A stretch of DNA of 64,000 nt, from positions 310,001 to 374,000 of the forward strand of contig JADJSK010000002.1 of the NCBI GenBank assembly GCA_016711705.1, read 5' to 3'. Below the pieces are notes generated by a model, which ran no database searches, had not been told where the DNA came from, and saw only the letters and a list, made by a program, of their open reading frames with translations. Shown here piece after piece: positions 26,880-35,857 of this stretch. Positions within the stretch are counted from its first letter, which is position 1; each line of letters starts with the position of its first letter. The translations under genes and the position numbers were made by a program. The stretch comes from Candidatus Brachybacter algidus (lineage in GTDB: Bacteria; Bacteroidota; Bacteroidia; Chitinophagales; Saprospiraceae).

Positions 26880-27770
26880 TTATCGATTAAATCTTTCGGA
26901 GATGACAGCTTCCTTTATACCATTGGCATAATTGTAAAAACCTTCTCCTGATTTCACGCCATTCTTACCGGCTGTGACCATATTGACCAATAATGGACAA
27001 GGGGCATATTTAGGATTTCCAAATCCGGACTGCAATACCTGAAGAATGGCCAGGCAAACATCAAGGCCGATAAAATCAGCCAGTTGAAGTGGCCCCATCG
27101 GATGAGCCATACCAAGTTTCATGACAGTGTCTATCTCTCCTACGCCAGCCACGCCTTCATACAAGGAATAAATAGCTTCGTTGATCATCGGCATCAATAT
27201 TCTGTTTGCAATAAATCCCGGATAGTCATTGACTTCCACGGGTGATTTACCTAATTTTCTTGACAAGTCCATGATCGTAGTAGTAGTTTCATCCGAAGTC
27301 GCATATCCACGGATCACTTCCACGAGTTTCATGACAGGAACAGGATTCATAAAGTGCATGCCAATGATCTTATCAGGACGGCGCGAAGCAGAAGCGATCT
27401 TTGTGATGGAAATCGAACTGGTATTTGACGCGAGAATAGCGTGAGCAGGAAGGATCTGATCAGCTTCCATAAAGATCTTTAATTTAATATCCATACGTTC
27501 GCTTGCTGCCTCTACCATCATATCGGCATCAGCACCTGAATCAGCAAGTGAGGTCGAAATAGATATATTTGCGAGGGTAGCTTGTTTGGTTTCTTCATTG
27601 ATGGCTTCCTTCTTTACCATCCTGTCAAGATTGGATGCGATGGTGTTTTTGGCTTTTTCGAGAGCCTCCATAGATATATCGATCATGGTGACCTTGAACC
27701 CGTTTTGAGCAAATACATGTGTAATGCCATTGCCCATCGTTCCTGCACCTATTACTACAATCTTTTTCAT
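26880..27770 (-). CDS. 3-hydroxyacyl-CoA (3-hydroxybutyryl-CoA) dehydrogenase
   Basis: A 296-aa NAD-dependent enzyme oxidizing 3-hydroxyacyl-CoA to 3-ketoacyl-CoA. The Rossmann motif IGAGTMGNG starts at residue 7; the HFMNPVPVMKLVEV segment carries the catalytic His, and NRILMPMINEAI and HPMGPLQLADFIGLD mark the C-terminal dimer domain. Length fits the short Hbd/PaaH type rather than the fused FadB. It could serve the lower phenylacetate pathway, but it is 17 kb from the paa cluster, so butyrate-type or general beta-oxidation is equally possible. Confidence 0.94.
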   Translation of the reverse strand: MKKIVVIGAGTMGNGITHVFAQNGFKVTMIDISMEALEKAKNTIASNLDRMVKKEAINEETKQATLANISISTSLADSGADADMMVEAASERMDIKLKIFMEADQILPAHAILASNTSSISITKIASASRRPDKIIGMHFMNPVPVMKLVEVIRGYATSDETTTTIMDLSRKLGKSPVEVNDYPGFIANRILMPMINEAIYSLYEGVAGVGEIDTVMKLGMAHPMGPLQLADFIGLDVCLAILQVLQSGFGNPKYAPCPLLVNMVTAGKNGVKSGEGFYNYANGIKEAVISERFNR

Positions 27771-27896
27771 TAATTCAGATATTTATTGAGCTGCGAAACT
27801 AATAAAATGATTTAAACAAACATGACAATTTGACGTTTTTAAAGGTTTTGGAAGCCATATTGCATTACCAACAACTAAGTAAAACAAATATAAATA

Positions 27897-28454
27897 ATGG
27901 AAGAAAATAATATAAATAACGAAGAGTTGAGCGACAAAGATCTTCAAGATAATCTTGATGAGGCTTTTGATTCTCACAAGGAACAAGATCAAGGTGAACC
28001 AATAGATGAAATAACTGCACTTAAAAACAAGGTTAGTGAGCTAGAAGATAAGAATCTACGTTTGTTTGCTGAATTTGAAAATTTCAGAAAGCGCACACAA
28101 AAAGAAAGGTATGACCTATTGAAAACAGCGTCACAGGACACATTGTCAGCATTGCTTCCTGTTTTGGACGATTTTGACAGGGCGAAGAAGATCGCTGATG
28201 CACTTCCAGAAATGGACGCTTTCACAGAAGGTGTTTTGTTGGTCTATAATAAACTCTATAGTATTGTTAAAAGCAAAGGTCTCGTAGAGTTGGAGTCGAA
28301 TGGTAAGCCTTTCGATGCTGATCTTTATGAAGCAATAACAAATATACCGGCGCCAACAGAAGCTTTGAAGGGTGCAGTAGTTGACACTGTTGAAAAAGGG
28401 TATTTGTTGAACGACAAATTAATTAGACACGCTAAAGTAGTAGTAGGCATATAA
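27897..28454 (+). CDS. grpE: Nucleotide exchange factor GrpE
   Basis: A 185-aa co-chaperone that releases ADP from DnaK. It has an acidic disordered N terminus, a long coiled coil (about 45-85, ending AEFENFRKRTQKERYDLL) and the C-terminal beta domain with GKPFDADLYEAI and VVDTVEKGYLLNDKLIRHAKVVV. dnaJ follows 65 bp downstream, the usual stress-gene pairing. dnaK is not in the window. Confidence 0.96.
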   Translation: MEENNINNEELSDKDLQDNLDEAFDSHKEQDQGEPIDEITALKNKVSELEDKNLRLFAEFENFRKRTQKERYDLLKTASQDTLSALLPVLDDFDRAKKIADALPEMDAFTEGVLLVYNKLYSIVKSKGLVELESNGKPFDADLYEAITNIPAPTEALKGAVVDTVEKGYLLNDKLIRHAKVVVGI

Positions 28455-28519
28455 TGTCTATCATTGTGCCCAATTTAAATCACTATTGAACCACCCCGAT
28501 AATTTTTAAAAAATATACG

Positions 28520-29689
28520 ATGTCCAAACGTGACTATTACGAGATACTTGGAGTGTCCAAGAGTGTAGAAGAGGGAGAGCTGAAGAAGGCCTACCGGAAG
28601 GTGGCAATGCAATATCACCCTGATAGAAATCCGGGAGATAAGGATTCTGAAGAGAAGTTTAAGGAGGCTGCAGAAGCATATGAAATATTAAGTAACGGGG
28701 ACAAGCGGGCCCGATATGATAGAATGGGGCATGCAGGTGTAGATCCAAACTATGGCGGTGGCGGCGGATTTGGTGGACAAGGCATGAGCATGGATGATAT
28801 CTATGCTAATTTCGGAAATATTTTTGAAGACTCACCTTTTGGTTCATTTTTTGGAGGCGGCGGTGGCGGTCAGAGAAGAAGTCAGGGTGGCGGGCAGAGA
28901 GGTTCTAATCTTAGGATAAAGATCAAAATGACCCTTGAAGAAGTCCACTCCGGTGTAAAGAAAAAGATCCGAGTCAATAAACAGGTTAGTTGTCAGACTT
29001 GTGGTGGCTCAGGTGCTAAAGATAAGTCATCTGTCAAAACTTGTGGCACTTGTCATGGTGCAGGTGCTGTGCGTGAAGTAAGAAATACATTTCTCGGTCA
29101 GATGCAAACTACTTCGACCTGTCCTAGCTGCAATGGTGCAGGAAAGACAGTAACTGCAAACTGTACCAATTGTAAAGGAGATGGAAGAGTTCAAGCTGAA
29201 GAGACGATAGAGTTTGAAATACCGGCAGGTGTTTCTGATGGCATGCAATTGTCTATGTCAGGGAAAGGTAATGCAGGACAAAGGGGCGGACCATCAGGAG
29301 ATCTAATTATTACTATAGAAGAATTGGCTCATGAGGTTTTAGAGCGCGATGGCAATAATTTATTATTTGATCTGAATATTAATCTTGCGGATGCGGCTGT
29401 AGGAGCTTCTATCGAGGTACCCACGATCGATGGAAAGGCAAGGATCAAAGTACCACCAGGTACCCAATCAGGTAAAATATTCAGACTGAGAGGAAAAGGA
29501 CTTCCAGGATTGCAGAGTTATGGAAAGGGCGATCAGTTAATACAAGTTAATGTATGGACGCCACAGAAATTATCTGATGAAGAAAAGCAATTACTTGAGA
29601 AATTGAGAACAATGCCCAATTTCAATCCGGATCCTAATAAGCAGGAGAAAGGATTTTTTCAGAGGATGAAGGAGATGTTTAATGATTAA
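28520..29689 (+). CDS. dnaJ: Chaperone DnaJ
   Basis: A 389-aa type I Hsp40. It contains a J domain (1-70, HPD at YHPDRNPGD), a Gly/Phe-rich linker (about 75-125), four CxxCxGxG zinc motifs (CQTCGGSG, CGTCHGAG, CPSCNGAG, CTNCKGDG) at about 154-220, and the substrate-binding C-terminal domains ending in a charged tail. It stimulates the DnaK ATPase and delivers unfolded substrate. It forms a unit with grpE. Confidence 0.97.
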   Translation: MSKRDYYEILGVSKSVEEGELKKAYRKVAMQYHPDRNPGDKDSEEKFKEAAEAYEILSNGDKRARYDRMGHAGVDPNYGGGGGFGGQGMSMDDIYANFGNIFEDSPFGSFFGGGGGGQRRSQGGGQRGSNLRIKIKMTLEEVHSGVKKKIRVNKQVSCQTCGGSGAKDKSSVKTCGTCHGAGAVREVRNTFLGQMQTTSTCPSCNGAGKTVTANCTNCKGDGRVQAEETIEFEIPAGVSDGMQLSMSGKGNAGQRGGPSGDLIITIEELAHEVLERDGNNLLFDLNINLADAAVGASIEVPTIDGKARIKVPPGTQSGKIFRLRGKGLPGLQSYGKGDQLIQVNVWTPQKLSDEEKQLLEKLRTMPNFNPDPNKQEKGFFQRMKEMFND

Positions 29690-29834
29690 GAGAATATTAG
29701 GTTTTAATTCAATTTTGGAGTCTTTTTATTAAAAAATAATAAATATATATAGCTATTAGATTATGTATACTTACTTTTTTTTCTTTGCAAAAAAAGTAAC
29801 AAAAAAACTCAAGGCTAGACACCCCGCCTTCGGC

Positions 29835-30126
29835 ACCCCTCTACCAGAGCTAGAGTTTATACACATCTTTTTTGTTTATTTCAAAGTAAACTTTGGTGAC
29901 ACCCCGACGTAGGTTAACCTACGCCGAGCCTCACGATCTATGTTTTTACTTTAAATTATTGTACATCATTTGCTATGAAGTGCTGAGCGTAGGTTAACCT
30001 ACGTTCGGGTGTCTGCAAAATTAATTTTGCTCTTAAGTAACTCAATAACAAACAATTATATTAATATTCTAATTAATCCTTTTATTGAAAAAATACTTAT
30101 GTATAAACCCTAGCTCTACCAGAGGG
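29835..30126. repeat. Nested inverted-repeat element
   Basis: Outer arms: the stretch from CCCCTCTACCAGAGCTAGAG at 29835 through TTTATACACA is mirrored, imperfectly, at about 30098-30126. Inner arms of about 36 bp (29898-29933 and about 29980-30013) each contain the 16-bp palindrome CGTAGGTTAACCTACG (29908-29923 and 29988-30003). A second mirror of TTTATACACATCTTTT lies at about 30433-30450. No transposase gene is present. It is probably a non-autonomous foldback element. Confidence 0.85.
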
Positions 30127-30454
30127 GAAGCAAAATTCTTAACGCTCACTCACTCCGAAAATACTCATAAAATTAAGCTAAACCCAATAAAGCTCCATAC
30201 CTCCGCTGTATAGGGACTACGCTAAGGAATAAGTAGGGACTTATTCCAGGCTTCGTTTCGCTCCTTGTGATGACACCGTCCAGTTGGTGTCCTGCCTGCG
30301 TCGCTCACTATTTTGTAGTAATTTCTCCATTCATTCACTAAATTTTATAAGGCCACAGCTACACCGTTCAGTCAGTATTTTAATGCTAAAAGATTACTTC
30401 ATTGTCATTTCTCCAATTATTAGGCCATTAGAAAAGATGTGTATAAACCCTAGG
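30127..30454. other. Structured non-coding sequence after dnaJ
   Basis: No credible gene is visible; open frames here have no family signature. Two hairpins stand out: GGAATAAGT/ACTTATTCC (30226-30247) and GACACC/GGTGTC (about 30272-30291). The right end repeats the GTATAAACCCTAG boundary of the element to the left, followed by GCAGAAGGGG, which begins the tandem block. Confidence 0.7.
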
Positions 30455-31560
30455 TTGCAGAAGGGGATATTGTGCTAATCGACATTTTACATTTTACATA
30501 TCACATTTTACCTTCTCAAGTTATATTTGTGATTTTGGAACCAAAGCATTTCATTTGCTGAAGATAATCATCGGAGTCTCATTCAAATTTTTCCTGTATA
30601 ACCCATTGCAAAACATTGTTAATCAATAATTTACAAAAAATAGAAATTAGCGAATAAAAGACTCCCCCTTGGCATCACAGAAGCATCTTTTCGTTTACTG
30701 TCTCCATTCTTACGGCAGGTAAACTTAAGATGTTCTGACTACACTTTGTCCCTCTATCGTGGGACTTCGTTTCGTTTCACTTCCTTGAAAAGGTCGCTTT
30801 TGCACCTTTTCTTCGTCGTTCACCCTCTTGCAGAAGGGGATATTGTGCTAATCGACATTTTACATTTTACATATCACATTTTACCTTCTCAAGTTATCTT
30901 TGCGATTTTGGAACCAATGCCTTTCATTTGCAGAAGACAATCATCGGAGTGTCATTCTAATTTCTTCAGTATAACTCATCGCAAAACATTGTTAATCAAT
31001 AATTTATAAAAAATAGAAATTGGCGAATCAAAGACTCCCCCTTTGAAGAGAATATTGTGCTACTCGACATTTTACATATCACATTTTACCTTCTCAAGTT
31101 ATATTTGTGATTTTGGAACCAAAGCATTTCATTTGCGGAATAAATCATCGGAGTGTCCCCGCCGCCGTTTTACTTTGTCGGGCAAGCTTCAAATTTCTTC
31201 AGTATAACCCATTGCAAAACATTGTTAATCAATAATTTGCAAAAAATAGAAATTGGCGAATCAAAGACTCCCCCTTGGCATCACAGAAGCATCTTTTCGT
31301 TTACTGTCTCCATTCTTACGGCAGGTAAACTTAAGATGTTCTGACTACTTTGTCCCTCTATCGTGGGACTTCGTTTCGTTTCACTTCCTTGAAAAGGTCG
31401 CTTTTGCACCTTTTCTTCGTCGTTCACCCTCTTGCAGAAGGGGATATTGTGCTAATCGACATTTTACATATCACATTTTACCTCATCATGTTATCTTTGT
31501 GATTTTGGAACCAATGCATTTCATTTGCGGAACACATTCATCGGAGTCTCATTCTAATTT
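30455..31560. repeat. Tandem block of four non-coding units (up to about 390 bp)
   Basis: Units start at TTGCAGAAGGGGATATTGTG or a variant near 30455, 30828, 31042 and 31432; periods are about 373, 214 and 390 bp. The second unit lacks the section holding CTTACGGCAGGTAAAC and GTCCCTCTATCGTGGGAC, and the fourth is partial. Each unit carries a TATATTTG or TATCTTTG box (30522, 30895, 31100, 31492) like Bacteroidota -7 promoters, and the head motif ATCATCGGAG. The third has an insertion of about 30 bp after 31157. Open frames do not persist between copies, so it is non-coding. Confidence 0.93.
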
Positions 31561-31612
31561 CTAATTTCTAACTTCTAATTTCTAATTTCTAACTTCTAAT
31601 TTCTAACTTTAA
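31519..31612. repeat. Head-plus-heptamer-tail repeat before gldH
   Basis: TTTCATTTGC, then TTCATCGGAGTCTCATTCT, then about eight TTCTAAT/TTCTAAC units. It is the end of the fourth tandem unit and passes into the gldH leader. Confidence 0.88.
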
Positions 31613-31716
31613 CCCGAGTAATATCAATATTTCTATAAAATTTTATTTGCTCTGAAACTTCAGTGATTAATTCAACAATAGAGTATTACATTTACAGGAT
31701 GATATTAAAAGCCAAT

Positions 31717-32193
31717 ATGTTCCGTATGAAATTGATTTATTTGTTTAGTATGGCGGTAATCATGACGTTGGTATCCTGCAATGGTGGCAACATTTATACT
31801 GAAAAAATTGAAATTAAGGATGATGTCTGGACTTATTCAGATTCATTAAAATACAGTTTTGAGATAAAGGACACTGCTCAATTGTACACCATGCAACTCA
31901 ATGTGCGGCACAATGAAGAGTTTCCTTTTGAAAACTGTTATGTAAAAATTCACTCGATCTATCCTGACCAAACCAGTAAAAATGATGTGCTTTCACTTGA
32001 ATTTGCAGATGACAGTGGTACCTGGATGGGAGAAAAGGACGGGAACTATTTAAAGGCGCCAATAGCTATACAGCCAATAGCTAAATTCAAAAAAGCAGGT
32101 AAGTATACAATGGTTTTTTATCAGAACTCCAGAGTGGATTCACTAAAAGGTATTAATTCGTTGGAATTGATTCTAAACAAAAAGGCCGGCTAG
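31717..32193 (+). CDS. gldH: Gliding motility lipoprotein GldH
   Basis: A lipoprotein of about 158 aa with a type II signal peptide (MKLIYLFSMAVIMTLVSC) and the GldH domain: SDSLKYSFEIKDT, LYTMQLNVRHNEEFPFENCYV, SLEFADDSGTWMG. GldH belongs to the gliding/type IX secretion gene set of Bacteroidota and is needed for motility or secretion in model species. I prefer the start at MFRMKL or the Met three codons later; an in-frame ATG at 31663 would put 18 non-signal residues ahead. Promoter-like boxes in the repeat block upstream may drive it. Confidence 0.9.
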   Translation: MFRMKLIYLFSMAVIMTLVSCNGGNIYTEKIEIKDDVWTYSDSLKYSFEIKDTAQLYTMQLNVRHNEEFPFENCYVKIHSIYPDQTSKNDVLSLEFADDSGTWMGEKDGNYLKAPIAIQPIAKFKKAGKYTMVFYQNSRVDSLKGINSLELILNKKAG

Positions 32194-32348
32194 TCTTTTT
32201 TCTTGCGACCGGGACAGCTTTTACAGCGTTTTCCTTTTTTAAATTTCTTGCAACATTCTTTTTTCCTATCCTTATTTAATGCGATAGGAAGTCCAAAATA
32301 TAGTGTTTTGCTTGGTAGATCAAATGGAGAATTAACTTGCTGCCTCAT
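32190..32348 (-). CDS. 52-aa basic, cysteine-rich small protein
   Basis: The reading frame encodes MRQQVNSPFDLPSKTLYF..., ending in a Lys/Arg-rich tail with four cysteines (ECCKK, RCKSCPGRKKKD). It is convergent with gldH and its TAG overlaps the last codons of gldH by 3 bp. The CC...C..CP layout could bind a metal or nucleic acid, and similar short Cys/Lys tails occur in Bacteroidota small proteins as far as I recall. The open frame alone is weak evidence at this length; the biased C terminus raises it. Confidence 0.5.
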   Translation of the reverse strand: MRQQVNSPFDLPSKTLYFGLPIALNKDRKKECCKKFKKGKRCKSCPGRKKKD

Positions 32349-32531
32349 GTGATATATTTAACGACACAAAGCTAATTATTATTTAGATTAAATATACATA
32401 AAATAAAAAATTTATTATTTAACACTTATTGTTATATTTACACCAAGTAAGAAAAAGGAATCAAATGATGACTTAAATACAATTTATGTAATATATAATT
32501 TTGCTAATCCTCTTTTTAATACATTTATATT

Positions 32532-33221
32532 ATGGAAGATGTACAACCATATTTTCATTTCGGGCTATCAATAGATTGTGTAATTTTTGGATTTGACCAA
32601 GGTGAACTAAAGATTTTGTTGATTAAAAGGAGGGAAGCGCCATTTGATAATACTTGGGCACTTCCCGGAAACCTTGTTAGCCCGAAAGAAGAACTGGAGC
32701 AGGCAGCCATCAGAATATTAAAAGAGATCACAGGTCTTGAATATTTATTCCTTGATCAGGTCAAAACTTTTGGAGAGGTTGACAGGCACCCTCTTGGACG
32801 GGTCATTACCACAGCTTATTGCGCCTTGATTAATATCAACAATTTTAGTCTCGTACCGGGGTCTTTGGCAGAACGTGCCGACTGGGTTTCTGTGACTCAT
32901 GTAAAAAAGTTGGCATTCGACCATAATAACATCTTTAATGCGTGTTTTAATCATCTAAGAAATAGCATTAGAACTCGACCAATAGGATTTGAACTCTTAC
33001 CTCAGAAATTTACATTGTCAGAACTACAGGACCTTTATGAGTCCATACTTCAGCAAAAATTGGACAAGCGCAATTTCAGAAAAAAGATCCTTGCTATGAA
33101 CATTCTCATTGATAATAGAGAACAACAAAAGCATGTTGCGCATAGACCTGCCCGGTTGTATGAGTTTGATGAAAATAAATACAATACCTTTCTGAAGGAG
33201 GGGTTTACTTTTGATCTTTAA
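32532..33221 (+). CDS. NrtR/AraR-type NUDIX-domain transcriptional regulator
   Basis: A 229-aa protein with an N-terminal NUDIX fold and a C-terminal winged helix (about 150-225). The NUDIX box reads GNLVSPKEE...RILKEITGL, where the catalytic REuxEE becomes RILKEI; two key glutamates are lost, so it probably binds rather than hydrolyses a ligand. Such proteins regulate NAD metabolism (NrtR) or, in Bacteroides, arabinose use (AraR). No NAD or pentose gene is adjacent, so the ligand is open. Confidence 0.88.
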   Translation: MEDVQPYFHFGLSIDCVIFGFDQGELKILLIKRREAPFDNTWALPGNLVSPKEELEQAAIRILKEITGLEYLFLDQVKTFGEVDRHPLGRVITTAYCALININNFSLVPGSLAERADWVSVTHVKKLAFDHNNIFNACFNHLRNSIRTRPIGFELLPQKFTLSELQDLYESILQQKLDKRNFRKKILAMNILIDNREQQKHVAHRPARLYEFDENKYNTFLKEGFTFDL

Positions 33222-33270
33222 AACCTGAATTTTTCCTATTTCTTTAAATATTTTGAAGCGGAATATTGTT

Positions 33271-33353
33271 TATCTTTGCGGCCATAAGAACATCATTGGT
33301 CTTACTTCCTACATTTATATTCACCTGTAAAGACACAAGTCGGTGAGTGTAGG
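33271..33353 (+). promoter_or_regulatory. rhlE-type helicase promoter and structured leader
   Basis: TATCTTTG at 33271-33278 matches the -7 consensus. The leader that follows can fold with CCTACA (33308-33313) paired to TGTAGG (33348-33353) and CACC (33322-33325) to GGTG (33342-33345), leaving about 23 bp to a TTG start. A leader hairpin before a cold-shock-type helicase is compatible with temperature-responsive translation (inference). Confidence 0.45.
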
Positions 33354-33376
33354 ATCATTTATTAAAATAACATAAT

Positions 33377-34609
33377 TTGACATTTTCAGAATTTGGTCTG
33401 CATGAACGATTGATCGAAGGAATCGATTCAATCGGATATATCAATGCGACTCCAGTCCAACAACAAGTAATTCCTTCCATTCTCGCAGGAAGAGATGTAA
33501 TAGCTTCAGCTCAGACGGGCACAGGTAAGACAGCGGCTTTTCTGCTACCTGTTATCCATAAGCTACTTTCAGTGCCGCATGACGAAAGCAAGATCAACTG
33601 CATCATTATCGTCCCAACCAGAGAACTTGCTGTTCAGATAGCACAGACGATGGAAGGTATCTCCTATTTTACAGATATTTCGTGTATCGCAGTCTATGGG
33701 GGCGGTGATGGTCCATCCTTTGCAAATGAAAAGAAAGCATTGAGCACAGGAGTAGATATGGTAGTGTGTACACCGGGTAGAATGATCGCTCATTTAAATA
33801 TGGGCCACGTTGATCTCACACATGTCGGTTATTTAGTCCTAGACGAAGCGGATAGAATGCTGGATATGGGATTCAGTGATGATATCAATAAGATCATTGA
33901 GACATTGCCAAAGAAAAGACAGAATTTGATGTTTTCAGCGACGATGCCGGCAAGAATAAGAGATATGGCAAAGACCATCCTTCATGATCCATTCGAACTA
34001 AATATTGCAATTTCCAAGCCACCTGAGAGAATAAAGCAGGAAGCATTTGTAGTCTATGAGAATCAAAAAATTCCACTTATTAAGGCGATCTTTAAATCAA
34101 ATGATTTTGGAAGTATTATTGTTTTTTGTTCGAAGAAGCATAATGTAAAACAGCTCGCCGGAGATTTGCAGCGTTCAGGATTTTCTGTAGAAGAGATACA
34201 TAGTGATCTTGACCAATCAAAAAGGGAACAAGTACTGCTAGATTTCAAGAATAAAAAATTAAAGGTGTTGGTTGCCACTGATATTCTGTCGAGAGGAATT
34301 GACATTGAAGACATCGACTTGGTAATCAATTATGATGTTCCAAATGATGGGGAAGACTATGTGCATAGAATTGGAAGGACTGCTCGTGCTGCAACAGATG
34401 GCACTGCCTTTACATTTGTCACTGAAAATGAGCAAAGAAAATTTGCTGAAATAGAAAAATTGCTAGGAAAGGAAGTTCTAAAAGCAAAAATCCCTGAGCA
34501 TTTCGGACCTGTTCCAGAGTACAATCCGGGCTTGAAAAGAAAGTCATTCGGCGGACATGGGAATAATAAGAGAAAATTCCCGCCGAAGAGGAAGCCGAAG
34601 GCTAGTTAA
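33377..34609 (+). CDS. DEAD-box ATP-dependent RNA helicase (RhlE-like)
   Basis: A 410-aa superfamily 2 RNA helicase: Q motif TPVQQQVIPSIL, Walker A AQTGTGKT, PTRELA, DEAD at LDEADRMLDMGF, SAT at FSATMP, and motif VI HRIGRTARA. A basic C-terminal tail (KRKSFGGHGNNKRKFPPKRK) follows. The start is TTG: the residues after it (TFSEFGLHERLIEGI) align with the usual family N terminus and no ATG is in frame nearby. A GAATAAT array begins at the TAA stop. Confidence 0.94.
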   Translation: MTFSEFGLHERLIEGIDSIGYINATPVQQQVIPSILAGRDVIASAQTGTGKTAAFLLPVIHKLLSVPHDESKINCIIIVPTRELAVQIAQTMEGISYFTDISCIAVYGGGDGPSFANEKKALSTGVDMVVCTPGRMIAHLNMGHVDLTHVGYLVLDEADRMLDMGFSDDINKIIETLPKKRQNLMFSATMPARIRDMAKTILHDPFELNIAISKPPERIKQEAFVVYENQKIPLIKAIFKSNDFGSIIVFCSKKHNVKQLAGDLQRSGFSVEEIHSDLDQSKREQVLLDFKNKKLKVLVATDILSRGIDIEDIDLVINYDVPNDGEDYVHRIGRTARAATDGTAFTFVTENEQRKFAEIEKLLGKEVLKAKIPEHFGPVPEYNPGLKRKSFGGHGNNKRKFPPKRKPKAS

Positions 34610-34640
34610 TGAATAATGAATAATGAACGATGAATAATGA
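34607..34640. repeat. Heptamer array (GAATAAT)n at the helicase stop
   Basis: TAATGAATAATGAATAATGA begins with the helicase TAA and continues to about 34640 with one variant unit. Every unit offers TAA or TGA. Confidence 0.92.
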
Positions 34641-34770
34641 GAGCTTGCTGAAGTTCCTTGTCTGAGCAGCAGGCGATCATTTGGAGATGTTGATTTTTGA
34701 ATGTTAGATTTTGAATGAAACAATAGAAATTTAACTCCAATTTTTACTCTAACATCTTCGCGTTCAATTG

Positions 34771-34790
34771 CCCCTAGTTTTAACTAGGGG
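34771..34790. terminator. Hairpin between convergent helicase and hydrolase genes
   Basis: CCCCTAGTT and AACTAGGGG form a nearly perfect stem with a two-base loop. It lies 8 bp past the end of the minus-strand hydrolase and 160 bp past the helicase. It has no clear T run, so it may be a repeat element rather than a true terminator. Confidence 0.45.
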
Positions 34791-34798
34791 AGGATTAA

Positions 34799-35848
34799 TC
34801 ATTCAACCTCTCTCCACCAATAGTTTTCCTTCCCTTTTGATTCCAAATCGAATATAAGACCAAGAGAAGGGGTAACAACATCCAGATTCTTAATTTTAGC
34901 TTCAGCAATAAAGCGGTCTATCGGCTCTTTCCAGTGATGCATGGCAAGTGAGAATGCGCCCCAATGTACCGGCATGGCCACTTTTACACCTGCATCTATA
35001 GCAGCTTGGGCTGCCTCCTCTGGATACATATGGATGGCATGCCACAATTCATTATATTGCCCACATTCTATAAATCCAAAATCGAAAGGACCAAGTTGCT
35101 TGCCTATTTCTTTGAAATGACTACCATATCCGCCATCTCCACTGAAGTATATATTGTGTTTCGGTGTGGTGAAAACCCATCCACCCCACATGGATTTTGC
35201 ACGATCACTGACGCCTCGACCTGAAAAGTGACGGGATGGGGTGAAAGTGATCTTTAAGTCACCAATTTCAGCATTTTGCCACCAATCAAATTCGGTGATC
35301 TTATCTGGATCGACGCCCCACTTTACTAAATGGCGACCTACACCAAGAGCCACAAAATACTTGTTGATTTTAGCCGATAATCGTTTAAAACTATCATAAT
35401 CTATATGGTCGTAATGATCGTGACTGTACATTAAAATATCTATTGCCGGCAACTCGTCAATAATAGACAAAGTATTTTCACTGAAACGTTTTGTGGCAAA
35501 AGGAGCGATCGGTGAGGCATTTGGGCCAAGCATTGGGTCGATCAGAATAGTTTTATCATTAATTCTGAGACACAAAGCGGAGTGTCCATACCAAATTGCT
35601 TTTGGCACATCACTGTGTGAAGTGAAGGTTTCGAGATCAATTTTTTCAACAGTTAAAGGTCCTTTAGGTGCTCTATCGGCCCTTCCGCACAGTTGTTTTC
35701 TCAGCAATCCCGGCATATCCTGGAAGCTGATATTCATAGTGGTTTCTTCCAAGTTAAAAAATTTGGCACCATCCCACTGCGACGAGTTACTATATTTTTC
35801 TTTTAAGGACTTGGTTATTTTGCCGCCGAATTGTTTGAGAAAGGACAT
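34799..35848 (-). CDS. Metallo-beta-lactamase-fold hydrolase (NAPE-PLD-like)
   Basis: A 349-aa cytoplasmic protein with metal motif SHDHYDHID (His143, His145, Asp147, His148) and the later metal ligands in FSGDGGYG and MPVHWGAF. The preceding TILIDPMLGPNASP and RDMPGLL-type N terminus resemble the N-acylphosphatidylethanolamine phospholipase D and UlaG-like branch, but many bacterial members are uncharacterised and the substrate cannot be read from sequence. AT-rich 7-bp repeats surround its start. Confidence 0.88.
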   Translation of the reverse strand: MSFLKQFGGKITKSLKEKYSNSSQWDGAKFFNLEETTMNISFQDMPGLLRKQLCGRADRAPKGPLTVEKIDLETFTSHSDVPKAIWYGHSALCLRINDKTILIDPMLGPNASPIAPFATKRFSENTLSIIDELPAIDILMYSHDHYDHIDYDSFKRLSAKINKYFVALGVGRHLVKWGVDPDKITEFDWWQNAEIGDLKITFTPSRHFSGRGVSDRAKSMWGGWVFTTPKHNIYFSGDGGYGSHFKEIGKQLGPFDFGFIECGQYNELWHAIHMYPEEAAQAAIDAGVKVAMPVHWGAFSLAMHHWKEPIDRFIAEAKIKNLDVVTPSLGLIFDLESKGKENYWWREVE

Positions 35849-35857
35849 TTGATAATT

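Noticed and set aside
26880..27770. paaH of the phenylacetate pathway
   Set aside because: The family fits, but the gene is 17 kb away, in another context, and cannot be told from a general 3-hydroxyacyl-CoA dehydrogenase.
30284..31564. Several open frames of 60-100 codons in the 30-31.6 kb repeats
   Set aside because: They differ between repeat copies, have no family features and fall in clearly repeated non-coding sequence.
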